This document shows, piece after piece, positions 29,611 through 46,500 of a DNA stretch of 64,000 nucleotides. The position numbers and the translations under genes are program-made. The notes under the pieces are model-generated. The model did not search any database. It saw nothing but the letters and a program-made list of their open reading frames with translations, and was not told the DNA's origin. How positions within the stretch are numbered: the stretch's first letter is position 1; each line of letters begins with the position of its first letter. The stretch spans positions 725,519 through 789,518 of the forward strand of contig JAQFVV010006313.1 in NCBI GenBank assembly GCA_028023455.1. Direction: 5' to 3'. This DNA is from Epiperipatus broadwayi (lineage: Eukaryota > Onychophora > Udeonychophora > Euonychophora > Peripatidae).

Positions 29611-29681
29611 TAATGGCACAATATATATATATATATATATATATATGCCATTATATATTATATATATATATATATATATGG

Positions 29682-29709
<28 letters not shown>
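29611..29709. repeat. (TA)n microsatellite with inverted flanks
   Basis: TAATGGCA at 29611-29618, then a TA run, then TGCCATTA at 29646-29653, then further TA runs broken by one TTATAT and one TGGTA. Confidence 0.92.
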
Positions 29710-29712
<3 letters not shown>

Positions 29713-29825
29713 GTATAAAACAGAACAATTCTTAACTTGAATAGATTTCATGTATTAGACAGAGTTTAGATTTCATTTGAAGTAGCCATGATTCAATAAT
29801 TTTAATTAATATAAACTATATCTTC

Positions 29826-33562
<3,737 letters not shown>

Positions 33563-33566
33563 TTAA

Positions 33567-34312
33567 CCCTTTTCCCGCGCTCGACGAGGCTCCTTGTCGA
33601 CATCTGAAATCACTCTAACTTAGTTCGTTTTCATACGAAAAAATTCGTTAAATACGTATTGAATTCGTTTTTAAAAGTTCTGTACAATGGTGACATCTTC
33701 CGATTTATTTTAGAAGTAAAAAATAGAAAAAAACGCATTTAAACCTAAACAAAGAAGGAACATTATTTGTGATTGGTTCTTAGCATGCTCTCAGCCGAAA
33801 AAGACATTCTGATTGGCTGGAAAGAACAAAGAAACTGCCTGATCAAAGAAAATAAAGAAAAACGCTGAGATTTTCATTTCGAATACGATTTAAATTATTA
33901 TTAAATAATATTTATGGAAATTAAACATAATTTTCAGAGAGAATAATAAAAAAACAAAATTATTTTCGAAAAATATTGAAGATTTTAGTACAAATATTGA
34001 AGTTGTAATAAAAAGAAATATTTACTTTTCTATAACGTAAAAGTCGATCTTTTTGTTTACATTATAACTTTTATGTTGCCGATATTCAATATCTTAGAAT
34101 AAATAAATAGCAATTTATTTTTGAAAGAACTTTCGTTGTCTTCACAACCTTAAAAATTAATTATATACTTTTTATAAACGTATCTGAGTTGAATTTAATA
34201 TTATAGGCGAATATGTTTTAACAATAGGCTTTGTCTTCAGTTTGTGAGTTGGCCAATTAAAAGATTTGATTTTTATCTGATACAACCAATGATAAAATTA
34301 GCGGTTTAAGGG
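33567..34312. mobile_element. Non-autonomous piggyBac-like element, copy 2
   Basis: The 746-bp copy of the element at 18773-19519 lies in the same orientation, flanked by TTAA at 33563-33566 and 34313-34316. Termini are CCCTTTTCCCGC and GCGGTTTAAGGG. The sub-terminal hairpin is partly broken: TCGACGAG-GCTC-CTTGTCGA, with a C-to-T change at a CpG. The copies differ at only scattered positions, including single-base changes and a 1-bp difference in an A-run. No transposase is encoded. Confidence 0.88.
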
Positions 34313-34316
34313 TTAA

Positions 34317-35737
34317 TGCAATTAATACTGAATAGCTTTTATTACATTAAACATAATCTAATTTCATATATAAATGAGCAAAAAACTATGATGAAGCTTG
34401 TGAAATAGCATGATAAAAGATGATCTAATCAAACTCTATATATAATTCTTAACTATTGTGCTAAAAATAATTAAATCAATATATGTCCTGATGGCTTTTG
34501 TTGATAACGCAGATATTTTTGATTGTCATATTTTATTAAAAGTATCTGCAAAATATTGAAAAATATTATTTATTGAGAAACAGGAAGAACTAAATATAAT
34601 GTCCATTGCTAAATTTCAAAAGCATTCATGTCAATGTGCGTCAAAACAAATATGTTATATAATCTCAATCTTAAAATATTACATCTATTATCTACTATTA
34701 CAGCCCAAATAAATATAAGGTTATTCCATATGTTTCTGTTTCAATCTTCAAAATCTTAAAATATTGAAATGAAATTTGTAGTTATACCTAACAAAAGCAG
34801 TATCCATTTGAAATATCTGTTTTTGTATAACTCAAATTTACTACATATTAAAGAAACTGTCTCACAATCAATATAATAATTGTATTGATAAAAGTAGTAG
34901 AACAAGTATTTTTTTACATTATCCTGATTCAACTAATCGTTGCAAACATAAAAAGTTCTGAAATACAATAATAATAGCTGACTATTAAGACATTCCACAT
35001 TTTGAATTTTACATTTGAAAATCACATTTTAATTGACTGTTAAAAATATATTTAAAAATAAAATGTTTAATTCTGTAACCAATAGATTATAATAATGTGA
35101 CAACTTCATGTAAATATAAGTAATAATAACAATATTAATCATTTTCCATTAATATTTAATACAGGCAGTTTGTTTATTGTTTTCTGATGTATGGTATAGT
35201 TTTGACTGTTTAATAGTTCTTCATAGAGTATATTATTTTTTTAAACATATTAGAAGCTCTAATGATGAGTAATGAATAGTTGAAAATGGCAGCTTAGACT
35301 GAATTAATAAATGGTATACGTTAACAATATTTGTAAATGCCTAGTTTCTTTATGAACTCCAAGCAACAAATCATCATTTTAAAAAATATTATTTCATCTT
35401 AATAAAACAAATTATTTGCATAAATTAGTACAGTGGTAAAGTAAAAGACTCTGAATCTTTAAATCCACAAATAATAGTGCCAGTCTTATCATTTATATCA
35501 TTCAAACTTTGTAAAATTTCTGATCTATTTTATTAAAATATAGGATATGCAAAAGTATAGAAAAAATATTCACATCTTTATTATATTAAGTTGGATCTCT
35601 TTCTATAAAGCATTATTTTCATCTATATTGAATAAAAATTTATTCTTGGTAGTTAGTGTTCCCTAAACTTGTGTGCTACATAACTTTTTCTTTTTTTGTC
35701 ACTTGAGACAAAGTGACTTTTTTGATTATATATATAA
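34317..35737. other. AT-rich non-coding stretch
   Basis: I see nothing beyond AT-rich sequence with short homopolymers. It ends in a short TA run immediately before the hammerhead unit. Confidence 0.5.
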
Positions 35738-35785
35738 CCCTTCACTGATGAGAGCAAATCAGCTTGAAATCAGCTGATCTGAGGG
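35738..35785 (+). ncRNA. Hammerhead ribozyme, type I (single unit)
   Basis: All conserved core positions are present. CTGATGA lies at 35745-35751; stem II is GAGC/GCTT closing an AAATCA loop; GAA is at 35766-35768. The A15.1 partner T16.1 lies at 35778, and cleavage is expected after C at 35779. Stem III is the palindrome ATCAGCTGAT, too short for a good intramolecular loop. Stem I pairs CCCTTCA (5') with TGAGGG (3'), with a G-T wobble or one bulged base. Strand ends lie in stem I, so this is type I, the usual animal form. The structure is inferred by hand; self-cleavage is not shown. Confidence 0.85.
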
Positions 35786-35943
35786 TGGAGCAAAATGAAA
35801 GAGACAGTGAATATTGACTCTGACGTTTATGTAAACAAATACACTTGTTTGGAGGTCTTGGTAAAGCTCCATCTATTGATCATTAATACAAGCGATAGCA
35901 GGTTTTTACGTATATAAAACTTGTTTTGTTTTTCATATATATA
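35738..35943 (+). repeat. Hammerhead-bearing repeat unit, ~206 bp
   Basis: The unit begins exactly at ribozyme stem I and ends at TTGTTTTGTTTTTCATA, with a TA run on each side. It matches the shared part of both units at 58.8-59.4 kb almost base for base, including GGAGGTCTTGGTAAAGCTCC and GATAGCAGGTTTTTACGTAT. The upstream 128 bp and the linker found in the tandem pair are absent here. Confidence 0.88.
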
Positions 35944-36341
35944 TAAAATTAAAATCAGTCAACACTTAGACAATTCCAATATCAATAATAATCAACAGTC
36001 TCAACCTGTTGTCAAGACAACCTTCTTTTAAAAATAAAGTGGAATCCCACCTTTATTTATCGTCCAATATATTTATATTGACACTAAAAATTGCAACTTA
36101 ACCACAGAGATTGAAATTATTGATGCATATTGTACCATCTCTGATTAGATTTAAAATTGGTATTGTCATATTTAAAAGAAATTGTCATGATTTCATGTGG
36201 TATTGACTGTTTAACATCATCACATGATGTTTATCTTAATTTTATGGTTATTATAGGTACACCAAAATACAAATTAATGTTTGCAATTGATAAGTAATTC
36301 TTATATTAAATTTTATATCTTACTATATGAATATTACATAA

Positions 36342-36678
36342 GTTTGAACATATATTTTAATAGGGTTTTGTGACAGCAATTTTATTCCTTATTTTAACAA
36401 CAATTGGTATATATAAATAAATGTGTATGATATATGTGTGTGCATGTTTAAATTATTGTATACATTTGAAATCAGATATGTTTTAAAGTAATATTTTTAT
36501 AAAATATAATAGGTTTGAACATATATTATTTTAATAAGGTTTTATGATAGCGTTTTACTCCATATTTTAACAACAATTGATATAAATAAATAAATGTGTA
36601 TGATATGTGTGTGTATGTTTAAATTATTGTATAAATTTGAAATCAGATATTTTAAAGTAGTATCTTTATAAAAGATAT
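36342..36678. repeat. Tandem duplication, 171-bp period
   Basis: Two consecutive units start GTTTGAACATATATT and share TTTTAACAACAATTG, AATAAATGTGTATGATAT and AAATTATTGTATA, with small differences. Confidence 0.85.
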
Positions 36679-37624
36679 ATGAGGATGAAATATTTTATGT
36701 CAAACAAACAAATGTATTTTTTCTAAAAAAGAAATTGTAAAATCATTCTATCATTATTTTTATTTTCAAATATTTTATTTGTACAATTAAAAATGGCATT
36801 TTATTCAAGAATGCCTGTGTTTGTAAAAAAAAAAAAAACTCTATTAATTAAGTGGAACGATACCTTAATGCATTTAAAAAGTTAAATTATCATTAGATAC
36901 TGTTAGTTCAATGATCTAAATGTTAAAACAGTAAGCAAGTTATACAAAAATGCCTTCTATTTAAGTTAAAAACTCTCCCTATATTTTTTTATTACTTTGA
37001 TTGGTGTGTTGTATCTGCAGTAAATAAAATATAAAACAAAATATTTTTAAATGTTTACTTTAAATCATATAATACAAGGCTAAATAATAATAATAATAAT
37101 GTTTGCTCCAAAAAACAATTAGTAATTTATGGGGTTTCTATTTTAACAACTGAAATAAATGGCATTTATTTTAAGTGCATTTTAAAAGGGATTACAAAAT
37201 GCAAATGAAGTATTGCTGTATGAATTAACATATATATGTATGTTGTCTTACAATAAATAATTTATCAAGGTTATGACCAAATGGATAATGATTTGGATTT
37301 GTTAAAATAATGACCTAATCTTTTTAAAAAGGATAAAATAATGCTTATTATGTTGTTGTATTAATTAAAATGTAAACATTTCTCTAATCAACCAGAAGTT
37401 TCCTATTTTGATAAACTTTGAATACTTAAAAGAAAAAAACAAATAAGCTCTTGAGAACTATATCTTTAAAAATATCATCATTTCGTGAACTTTTCTTGGT
37501 GTAAACTTAATAAAAAAACTTTAGGATTATTGAACTCTTTCAGCATAAACGTATTTGATAACAGGTAATATGTTCTATTTATATCATTGTTACTTATATT
37601 ATTATTATTGTTTTACAGTCATTT

Positions 37625-37724
37625 AAAGTATATGTGTGTGTCAATGTGATATTCATATATATATATATATATATAAAGTATATGTGTGTGTCAATGTGAT
37701 ATTCATATATATATATATATATAA
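37625..37724. repeat. Tandem duplication, 50-bp period
   Basis: AAAGTATATGTGTGTGTCAA followed by TGTGATATTCATATA and a TA run occurs twice in a row. Confidence 0.9.
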
Positions 37725-38196
37725 GTAGCCAAAAAGTAAATTTTAATAACTCTAAAATAAAATGTAAATAATTATAATGAACTTTTATTTAAAGATTTAT
37801 TTTCATTTGTTTATAGATGATCATATATATATAGATATGTATATATGATGTATTACACCTACCGACTTTCCTTCTTGTAGATGTCGTCGATTTCTCATGA
37901 CAACGTTGCCATGGCAAGCAAGACACTGGTGTGATTAATCAATTTTTTTATTTTTTGACCCGTGAGATTTAAAAATCGAAGAGAAATGTGGGAATTTTTT
38001 TCATTTGCTTGTCTATTGTGATTTTGCTATCTACAGTATCACAGTGATTTTTTGAGCTCCGTTTTTGAGATTTATAAGTTTTTGCTACTTCTACAGTCAT
38101 TTTTTTTTGCTACTTCTACAGTCATTTTTTCAATATTTCCGTTATTGAGATTTATAACTTTTTGTTACTTTTACACTTTGCTACTTCTACATTGAG

Positions 38197-38352
38197 ATGG
38201 CTGAACCTACCAGATTATGGAATTAGCCAAGTACGGAGGAAGAAGCAATCATTTTCCTACAAGACCATGGAGGCAGTCATATAAAGCTGATCTTTTCACT
38301 GCAATTTTGGAACATATATCCTAATTCAGTCCATCACAGTTAATGCTATTTG
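38197..38352 (+). pseudogene. Transposase-like first-exon remnant
   Basis: An ATG at 38197 opens MAEPTRLWN, then an in-frame TAG at 38224-38226, then PSTEEEAIIFLQDHGGSHIK and IFSLQFWNIYP, ending near a GTAAGT donor-like site at 38351. The pattern 'MAEPxRxWNxPxTEEEAIxFLQ' resembles, from memory, the start of ISXO2-like (Merlin-related) transposases found in many invertebrate genomes. The zinc-binding Cys residues and DDE core are not seen. The identification is tentative. Confidence 0.35.
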
Positions 38353-38472
38353 TAAGTACTTTTCATTTTTGTTTGTATTAAACAATGTTATTTCGATGAA
38401 TATTATTTTATACAGAATATTTTTTATAATTAATTATATTGTAATTAAATATAGACATTAAGTAATCCTGAG

Positions 38473-38905
38473 GCATGTAAAAGTAAGGTTGCCATTAATG
38501 CTAGATTCACATTAAATCGGGGAACTTGTTTTTTATTTATCTCTTTATTTTAAATTTACCAAAAAAAAAATTTCTTAATATTTCTGCAATTATCAAACTT
38601 ACACTTAATCACTTTTAATTTCTACATTATTTTGGATTTTTTTTTTTTTTTAAATTTGCAATATACAGTACCTTTTTAAAATTACCAAATGCATGTAAAA
38701 GTAAGGTATTTGATAAATCGTATTCTCCAAGATTGCCATTAATGACACATTCACATTAAATTGGGGAACATGTTTTTTATTTATCTTTTTCTTTTAAATT
38801 TACAAAAAAAAAATTTAATGACACATTTGCATTAAATCGAGGAATGTGTTTTTTATTTATCTTCTTATTTTAAATTTACAAAAAAATTTGATATTTCTGC
38901 ATTTT
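38473..38905. repeat. Tandem repeat, three degenerate units
   Basis: Three successive blocks share TCACATTAAATCGGGGAAC-type sequence followed by TTGTTTTTTATTTATCT and TTTTAAATTTAC-A-run. The first two begin GCATGTAAAAGTAAGG. Unit lengths vary (about 218, 125 and 85 bp). Confidence 0.75.
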
Positions 38906-39258
38906 TTTTTATTTTGTGATATATATTATGAATTTATATTTTTTATATTATGAATTTTTTTATTTCATATTTTTTCATATTCATGCATGTACAATTTATT
39001 TTTTTTTTGTATTTTTTTCAGGGCCAACAAACATGGTGGTGCTCATTATCTGCCCGACTGTCTTTCACCGATCATCTTATTCCAAATCATGTGACTTGCG
39101 TCTTTAGTATTATCAAACCAATGACATATTACCCTGATCTGCAGACAAATTTAGCGATTGCATTTGGTCTGCAAATCACTTGGAGATGTTATTTTAAAAA
39201 TCACAAGATCAGACTGATATGGCTTCAGGGTGGGTAATACATCATCGGTTGGATAATA

Positions 39259-39266
39259 CTAAAGAA

Positions 39267-39311
<45 letters not shown>

Positions 39312-39317
39312 CTTTAG

Positions 39318-39345
<28 letters not shown>
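39259..39345. repeat. (TA)n microsatellite with inverted flanks
   Basis: CTAAAGAAC (39259-39267), a TA run, GTTCTTTAG (39309-39317), then a second TA run. Confidence 0.93.
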
Positions 39346-39349
<4 letters not shown>

Positions 39350-39469
39350 AAGAACTGATTATTATTTTAGATAAGTAATATGTTGTTTGTAAAATAATAA
39401 TTATAATAAATTGACCATTTTATTTATCATATAAATGATCAATAAGCAAACTAAAATAGATTAAGATTT

Positions 39470-41340
39470 TTCTTTTATATATATTGTAATGGATACTGAA
39501 TCCATCCTGATCACAGGGAGTGCCACCCGATAACCATGTATCTGGAAAATTTATTTACTATGATCAAAATGGATGACGATGATGGTTTGTGCCAACTAAA
39601 TTCAGGGAGAAACAAGAGATCTTATGTATTGTTTAGACAATTAAAAAATAAAAGTACTAAGACAAACATCAGCCACATAAATTTAAACAATTTCTAAAAT
39701 TTATTAAGAGTTTAAATAATTTGAAAATTGTACTAAAATTTGGACAATAGAATAAAGCAATCTAGCCATGAATACAAAAATGACTTAAATTTGAATATGC
39801 ATGTTTATCAGAGCGTGCACATCAGTATGGCACACATGAAAACATTAAACACTTTGGCAGCAAAATTCTCTCACCTAAAATATATAAAAAAAAATGGATT
39901 GGATAATATCTTCCTGTTGGTGATTTTTAAAATTACAAAAAAAACAAAAAAACAGCAACTTTAATTTCCTGATTCAGTGTTATGAAACAGTTACAGTATT
40001 GTAGGAAATCAATGAAACCATCACATACAGTAAATCAGTAGCATTCTAACTACTGACATTACAATGCCACAGGACTACTGCATGTAATACTACTTTTAAA
40101 GCAAACATGGTTGATTTCACATACAAGACAACAAAAAAATATTTATGATTACGATCTTATGCAATCTAGAAAGAAATATCTACTTCTAGAAACCCAGAAC
40201 AATAATGACAATAAATAGCCAGCCAAAAGATTTTGTTGTTTGCAAAAAGTGCAAACTAAACATGCTTAAATTTAATTATTTTACAATAATCTAATGGCAG
40301 GTGAGTAAATAAAATTATGCAAACTGCCAAAGCATTTGGCAATAATAGTTAGTGAAATAAATGGAATACATATCAAGAATATAAAATATAATCTCACAAT
40401 GCACCCTCTGATAAACGAACATTGAAAACAAACTTGGAATCTTAAAACTAAGATTCCAAGACATACTACAAAATACAATAAAATAAGCAAATACAATTAA
40501 TAACTAGGAGGTTAAAATATTAAGAATATAGTCTTTTATTTAAGATTGAGCAGAGATTTAACTAAACAAATTTGCCCTGGCAAGAATAAAAAAAAATATT
40601 TATCTTAGGGTAAAACAAAGTTTGCATATTTTCAAGGAGTGCACACTTTTATATTAGTTCATCTTTCATGTATTTTGATAGGGGCAAGGTAGAGGCATGT
40701 GGTCCTGTTTATTTTAGAAGTGAATGGCATAACTGAAGGAGAGTTGGTAGGCATTGGTCCATCTCTTTTAGAGTTAAGCTAGCAAGATATATTGTTGATT
40801 ATAAAACATATAGTAGTATATTTTGGCATCTTGGAGAAAGCAAAATTGTTTTAATAACTGCAAATTTTACTTTTAAAGAAATTTAATGACCAAAAGACTA
40901 ATGGAATGAAGGTTGAATGTGGTTAATCAGAATGAATATAAGAAGCTAAACCAATCACAATGATGGAGTACTTGCTTGTTCAAGGCTCTCTAGAATAATC
41001 CATAAAATTTTTGGGGTTATTTATACCCACACTCAATTTCCCATAAAAACCTGTCCTGTTTTTGAATTCTATACCTAAGGGCATGGCAAATCTTAATCTC
41101 CCACTCAATCTAATTTAGGAATTCCAACCATGGATTATTTTAACTAAAACAAAACACAAAATTAAATCTCCACTTTTAGAATTAAATTAGAACTGATAAA
41201 AATAAGAGACAAGAATGTAATCAACCCATTTGCTTGTTTTAAATCAGTTTGATTAAAAACAATCAGTAACATAAATCTATTTTAAAATCAATTTTATGTA
41301 ATGAATAAAAAATATTTTAAACACAAATGAGCATGTGTAC
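39470..41340 (+). repeat. Dispersed ~2-kb repeat, copy B
   Basis: Plus-strand copy of the block whose reverse complement is at 1420-3590. It begins with a TA run followed by TGTAATGGATACTG. It contains GGAAAATTTATTTACTATG, CAGGGAGAAACAAGAG, GACAAACATCAGCCA, GGAGAGTTGGTAGGCAT, GAGTTAAGCTAGCAAG and ATTTTTGGGGTTATTTATAC, in the same order as copy A. No protein motif is visible. The 74- and 71-codon frames inside it are not shared with copy A. Confidence 0.75.
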
Positions 41341-43500
41341 TCTTTTTTAAAATAATTTTTAAATGACTTTAGATTTAATTTTGATCAACTAGAAGTTAGT
41401 TTTATTTATTTATTTATTTGCTTTAAATGACAATTAATAAAATATTTTCTTAGTGGAAAATGTGTGTTTCATATTATAGTTAAAGCAAGCAGAATGTCCT
41501 ATAGATATTTTTTATAAATAAAATTATTGTTTTATTTATTAAACTTGAGGTAATAGTACTATTTGATTTGGTAGACAAGTGATGTGACAATAAAATGTCT
41601 TTGCAATTATAAATATTTGAAATTTAATTAGTAAAATAACATAGATGTTATACTTTATTAAAGTTTAGTAATTATCAAAAGTAAATCTAATATTTCCATG
41701 GATACCTATTAGCAATATTCAAACATAAAGATCTAGGAGATATATTATTGATACAAACTTTATATATAATCATAAAGATTAAATAGTTTTATTCATTTTA
41801 CACTATTATAAATTTTAGTACATAATAATAAAAAAAATGTTCTGTGAATTAATTTATTTACTATTATTTAATATACTCACTATAAATTTTAAAATAAACT
41901 ATTGTTTATTTTATATATTATAATTTGATGTCCATTCAGGTTACTATTTTCTTAATAAGTAAATATTATTAATAGATTTTAACTTTATTCCAATACAGAT
42001 ATTAGCTTATTTTATTTCTAAAAATTAAATAAAATTATTGCCCAAATTTATTATTACACATTTAGCTTGCTCAATTTGTGTAGCCCTATTAATTTCAGCA
42101 CGCCCATTTATACTGTTATAGATTTGGCATACCCAAACTTGTCCAATTTATACTGGGATAAAATAACAATTTAAAAGTATTGTTATTAATTGGGATATAA
42201 ATATATTGCTATTTTACTATTGTTGAATAGTTGAAATAAATAAATTAATTAATTAAATTGGTAAATCTTGTAAAATGAATCATTATAGTTAATTCTTAAG
42301 CATATTTTTTGTAGTGAATTGACAATAGTCTTCCATAGTATAGGTAGTTATTAAAAATGAAGGTAGAGGGGGTAATATTAATATATTCACACTAAGTTTA
42401 TTGGTACATTTGTTACCACAATGCTTTGTAATACAAGCTATATTTGATATAACAAAGTTGTAGGGGGGAGGTGATTAAAAAAAAGAATTAGAATCAACAG
42501 ACTTCAACTCTAATCTTATAAAATAAGGAAGAAAAAGCTAAAACATTAGAACAATTTGGAATATATTTGAATGGAATTATAAAATATTGTTTTTTTAAAA
42601 TGGTTGAATAGAAATATTAAAGCCTTGCTATAATTTCAACACTGTTTTTCTGTAGATTGATAGTTCCTGAAAGTCATACTGCAAAAAAAAGAAATGGGAA
42701 TGATGTGGATCATAATTTACTTCAATAAACATTACTTCAAACACAGAACAATTCAAGAAAAAGTAAGCTTTTGCTTTTATTTTGTTCATATTTTTAAATT
42801 CTCAGATTTAAAAATGACGCACAAATTATTTACACTTAAAAAAAAGCTGATGAAAAATGTTTGTTTTTATGCACTTATTATTAAGTAGAAAAATGTGCTT
42901 ACTTATAAATGATAATTTCAATAAAATAATTCGAAATAATTTTGAAGAAAAATGTCAAAAAATAAAATAAATTAAAAAGTCATTTTTGAATCATCTAACT
43001 TTTAACAAAGTTAAAAGATAATTGTGTAATTTTATTATCTATTCTTTCTTAAGAAAAAAAACTCATCTGCAAATTTTTCTTTAGTGCGAATTTTCTTAAT
43101 GATAAATATGGAAAGTTACAGAGTAATTAAAAATGCCAAGAATATCTTATTTATAATTGAATAAATTCTTCTTAATATAGCTAAACACATAATAAGTTGC
43201 TAATAAAAATTGAATAAAATAAATATTTACTTTTAAAGTTTTATTGGGAAATATGCGTCATAATAATATTTTTAAAATGTTTAAAAAAATGCCCAGAATA
43301 TTTAAAGATTGTTACAGGCATTACCATGAAGGAAAGAATAAAATCAATAAATAATTTTAAAAAGTTGAATATGTTAATTGTAATAAAACTCTAAAGTCAT
43401 TTTTAAGGAAAATTATCTTGATTAAAACGCGGATAAACCTATTTTAATTATGCTACACTTGAAAATGTTTGAATATTGCTTTGTTATATTAGCATTGAAT
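41341..43500. other. AT-rich non-coding stretch
   Basis: Among the most AT-rich parts of the window. The 64-codon frame at 42694-42888 has no motif. Nothing else recognised. Confidence 0.5.
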
Positions 43501-43509
43501 AGGATAATC

Positions 43510-43545
<36 letters not shown>

Positions 43546-43548
43546 TAT

Positions 43549-43583
<35 letters not shown>
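43501..43583. repeat. (TA)n microsatellite with inverted flanks
   Basis: AGGATAATCA (43501-43510), a TA run of about 30 bp, the perfect reverse complement TGATTATCCT (43542-43551), then a second TA run. Confidence 0.95.
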
Positions 43584-43586
<3 letters not shown>

Positions 43587-46500
43587 TTATTTGGGAATGT
43601 TTACTCATCATAATATCAGTTCTTATCATTTTATATCACAAGGATGAAATAAACTTTGACTAATGGGGTAAAATATAATGGGAGAAAATGTTCATTTATT
43701 TTTTTTATTATTATTGCTATGTTAGTTTATAATACTTATGTCAATTATCATTTGGGAAATTTTTTTCAAATATATATTTGTTGTGGTATAAAATATATGG
43801 TATAAAATATATTTAGTAAAAGGGATGCAAAGATGTATAAAGCTACATACATTTATTATTACACATATTTTTGCTATTTTTCCAATTAAGGGAAAACATA
43901 ATATTAAATGTCATTTATATGGGGAGAAAAGGAGATATTTATCTCTCCCACTTTTAAAATAGCCTTTAATATTTTATTAAAGAATGAACAAATAGACATT
44001 TTGTCAAAGATATACTATAATGACCGAATTATTTTCTTATATAAAAAAAATGATCTAAGCCTTTTTCATTTTTTAATTTTGCCTATGAATGAACATTTCC
44101 ACTGTAAATATAAATGTAGGTTGATCTTCAGTGTTAATGTGCATCATGCTTGCTATAACAAAAGCATAATTGTTAGGTTAAAATAATAAATGATCATTTC
44201 ACATATATTTTGGTTTGTCTATTAATACATTAATAGTTTCTGCATTGGGAAATGGAATATTTATGTTTCCACTTTTATTGTTAGTGCTATTTTACCTTGG
44301 CATAATATTGAGAATGATTTGTGACAGCTTTTAGCTGATAAGTATGTGCTACATATAATGGCATCAAATAGAATAATATTAATATTGATATTGAGCATGG
44401 ACTGATGGAGAATCACCCATTGTTGATTACATGAGAGGATGGTATGGTTGACACTAAGTAATAATTAATGTGTAGTTAGCATAATTAATCGCAAAAGAGG
44501 ATATCCATGGTCTGAATTCTATTTTTCCTTATGAGGCTAAGCCCACACGTGTATACCTATAGAGAGGTATTAGAAATATTCATATTATTATACAACTATC
44601 AAGTTGTTTTGTAGAGCCTCCCTTTATTGTTTAATTCTCATGAGGTTATAGAGTTAGTTTTCCACTGTGTATGGTGAAGTTTCGTATTTCAAAATCATAT
44701 AGCATGGATAAGATAATGTTAGATTAAGAAACACTGGTCTATCTATAGTGTTTGCCTAATTGGAAAAGTGTTTTATGATGTTGTAGGATTTTCATAAGTT
44801 TATAGACAAACCAAACCAAAACCTACTAATGATTTTAGAACTTCTAGATGAAAGAACAAGAAATGCATGTGGGCATTGTAGAGTTGTCTTCGTTAAGTCA
44901 TTATTCACCAATGGATCGGTAAGGTCAGCTAAATATTTAATGATTAGGTTGTGGCATAGGTAATGTTTCAGTGTCATATTTGTATTTGACTTATGATGTC
45001 TATCCCCATATCAATATAATAAATCTTTTTATATTAAATGATAATAAATTATTAATTGTGCTGTATATGATAATTACCCTTATCATATTCCAACAAATTA
45101 AGTAGTTACAGTTCAATACACTAAATCGTGAAAGTTGTGGTTATCCCAAAGACCTAAGTACATTTTATTTATAATTTAAGTGCTAGTTTAATTTAAATAA
45201 AGTTTAAATGTCATATCTTATAAGATAGAATACTAATAGAGACTTATCCAGTAATAATAGTGATACTATAAACATCACTGTATTAGTTTGTCTCATTTAC
45301 TGAATGTATAGTCAATGGGATACCAAGTATTTTTCATCCCTGAGTTTAATTTAATGTATTGGCTTTATTTCAGATCATGTGTCTGAAATAAATTTGGTAA
45401 ATATTGTAAATAAAGCTTGTTGTGTTTAAAAATTGATTTAGTTGCCTGTAGTCTTATTGCTAATCACCATAATACTATTATTGTTATTGCTATCGACATA
45501 TCAGAGGATTGTATATTGAAATCATCATCAACCAATATAGTAAAATTAACTATATGTTGATATATTATAATAATTTTGTTAAGCCCTACATCTAAGGCAT
45601 CATCACTTAACAATTAAAATGGTATTAACCTAGAGTACATATTATTTTAAGTTATATACTAAAATACAAACACTTAATATTGGTTTAATGGGTTTAGTTG
45701 AACCCACAGAGCTATCATTCACTGATCTTGGTCACATGGTTTATAATTAAGTGAGAAAAGGAATTTGGTAAGTAATTGTGTTTCATTATTAAAAGCTAAT
45801 TCTATTTCTTAAATTTTAATGTTTATAATAGTTATTGAGTGCATAAAGTTCCTGTGGAACTGCTAAATGTAGTTGTTAATTTGAGTTTATATTAAGAGTT
45901 GTTTTGTGCATTCTATTCGGGAAATGGTAAAATCACTCTCACTGACCCAAGTATATTTTGTATAATGATCTTTAAGTGTTTGAAGCCTGAGAAGAATTAG
46001 TTGTTTAGTTGTTAAGTTTCAAGATAGAATTTGAATTTGTAGTAAATTTTATAGCTAGTTATTTATGATAGTTGGATTTGAATTAGATTACTTTCACTTT
46101 AAGGTATAAATTACTTCTTTTGTCATAAAAATGTATAGGTTGTTTTAACTTTATAATAAATATTCTGGTTGTTTCAAGCTTGGAATCCCTATTTTTATTT
46201 AGCTTATCTTCTTACCATTTAATACAGTATTATTTTATAGTTTAAGATTTCAGTCTCTATCATAAACATTGTTCTTCAATTTCATCTTGATCATTCTTTT
46301 ATTTATTCATTCTCATTTGACATTAATTCATTATCATAATTGATTATTCATACATTAACTTTTATTCTTTTAGCATCTTAACTATTCATTAATTATTATT
46401 CTATCATCCTCTTAATCATTCATTATTCTCATACATCTTTATTATTTTCTCTTTATTCTTAGACTCATTTCATTCTACTATTTAATTATTACTTATTTTC

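Larger units (their letters stand above)
37847..39243 (+). mobile_element. TIR-flanked DNA element, possibly Merlin/ISXO2-like
   Basis: A 1.4-kb block is bounded by perfect 10-bp inverted ends, GATGTATTAC (37847) and GTAATACATC (39234-39243); similarity extends a few bases inward. Internal tandem units occupy 38084-38132 and 38473-38905. The clear target-site duplication expected for a named superfamily is not visible. The coding trace at 38197 and the exon-like block after TTTTTTTCAG at 39021 suggest that a broken transposase gene lies inside. The boundaries are an inference from the inverted ends. Confidence 0.45.
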
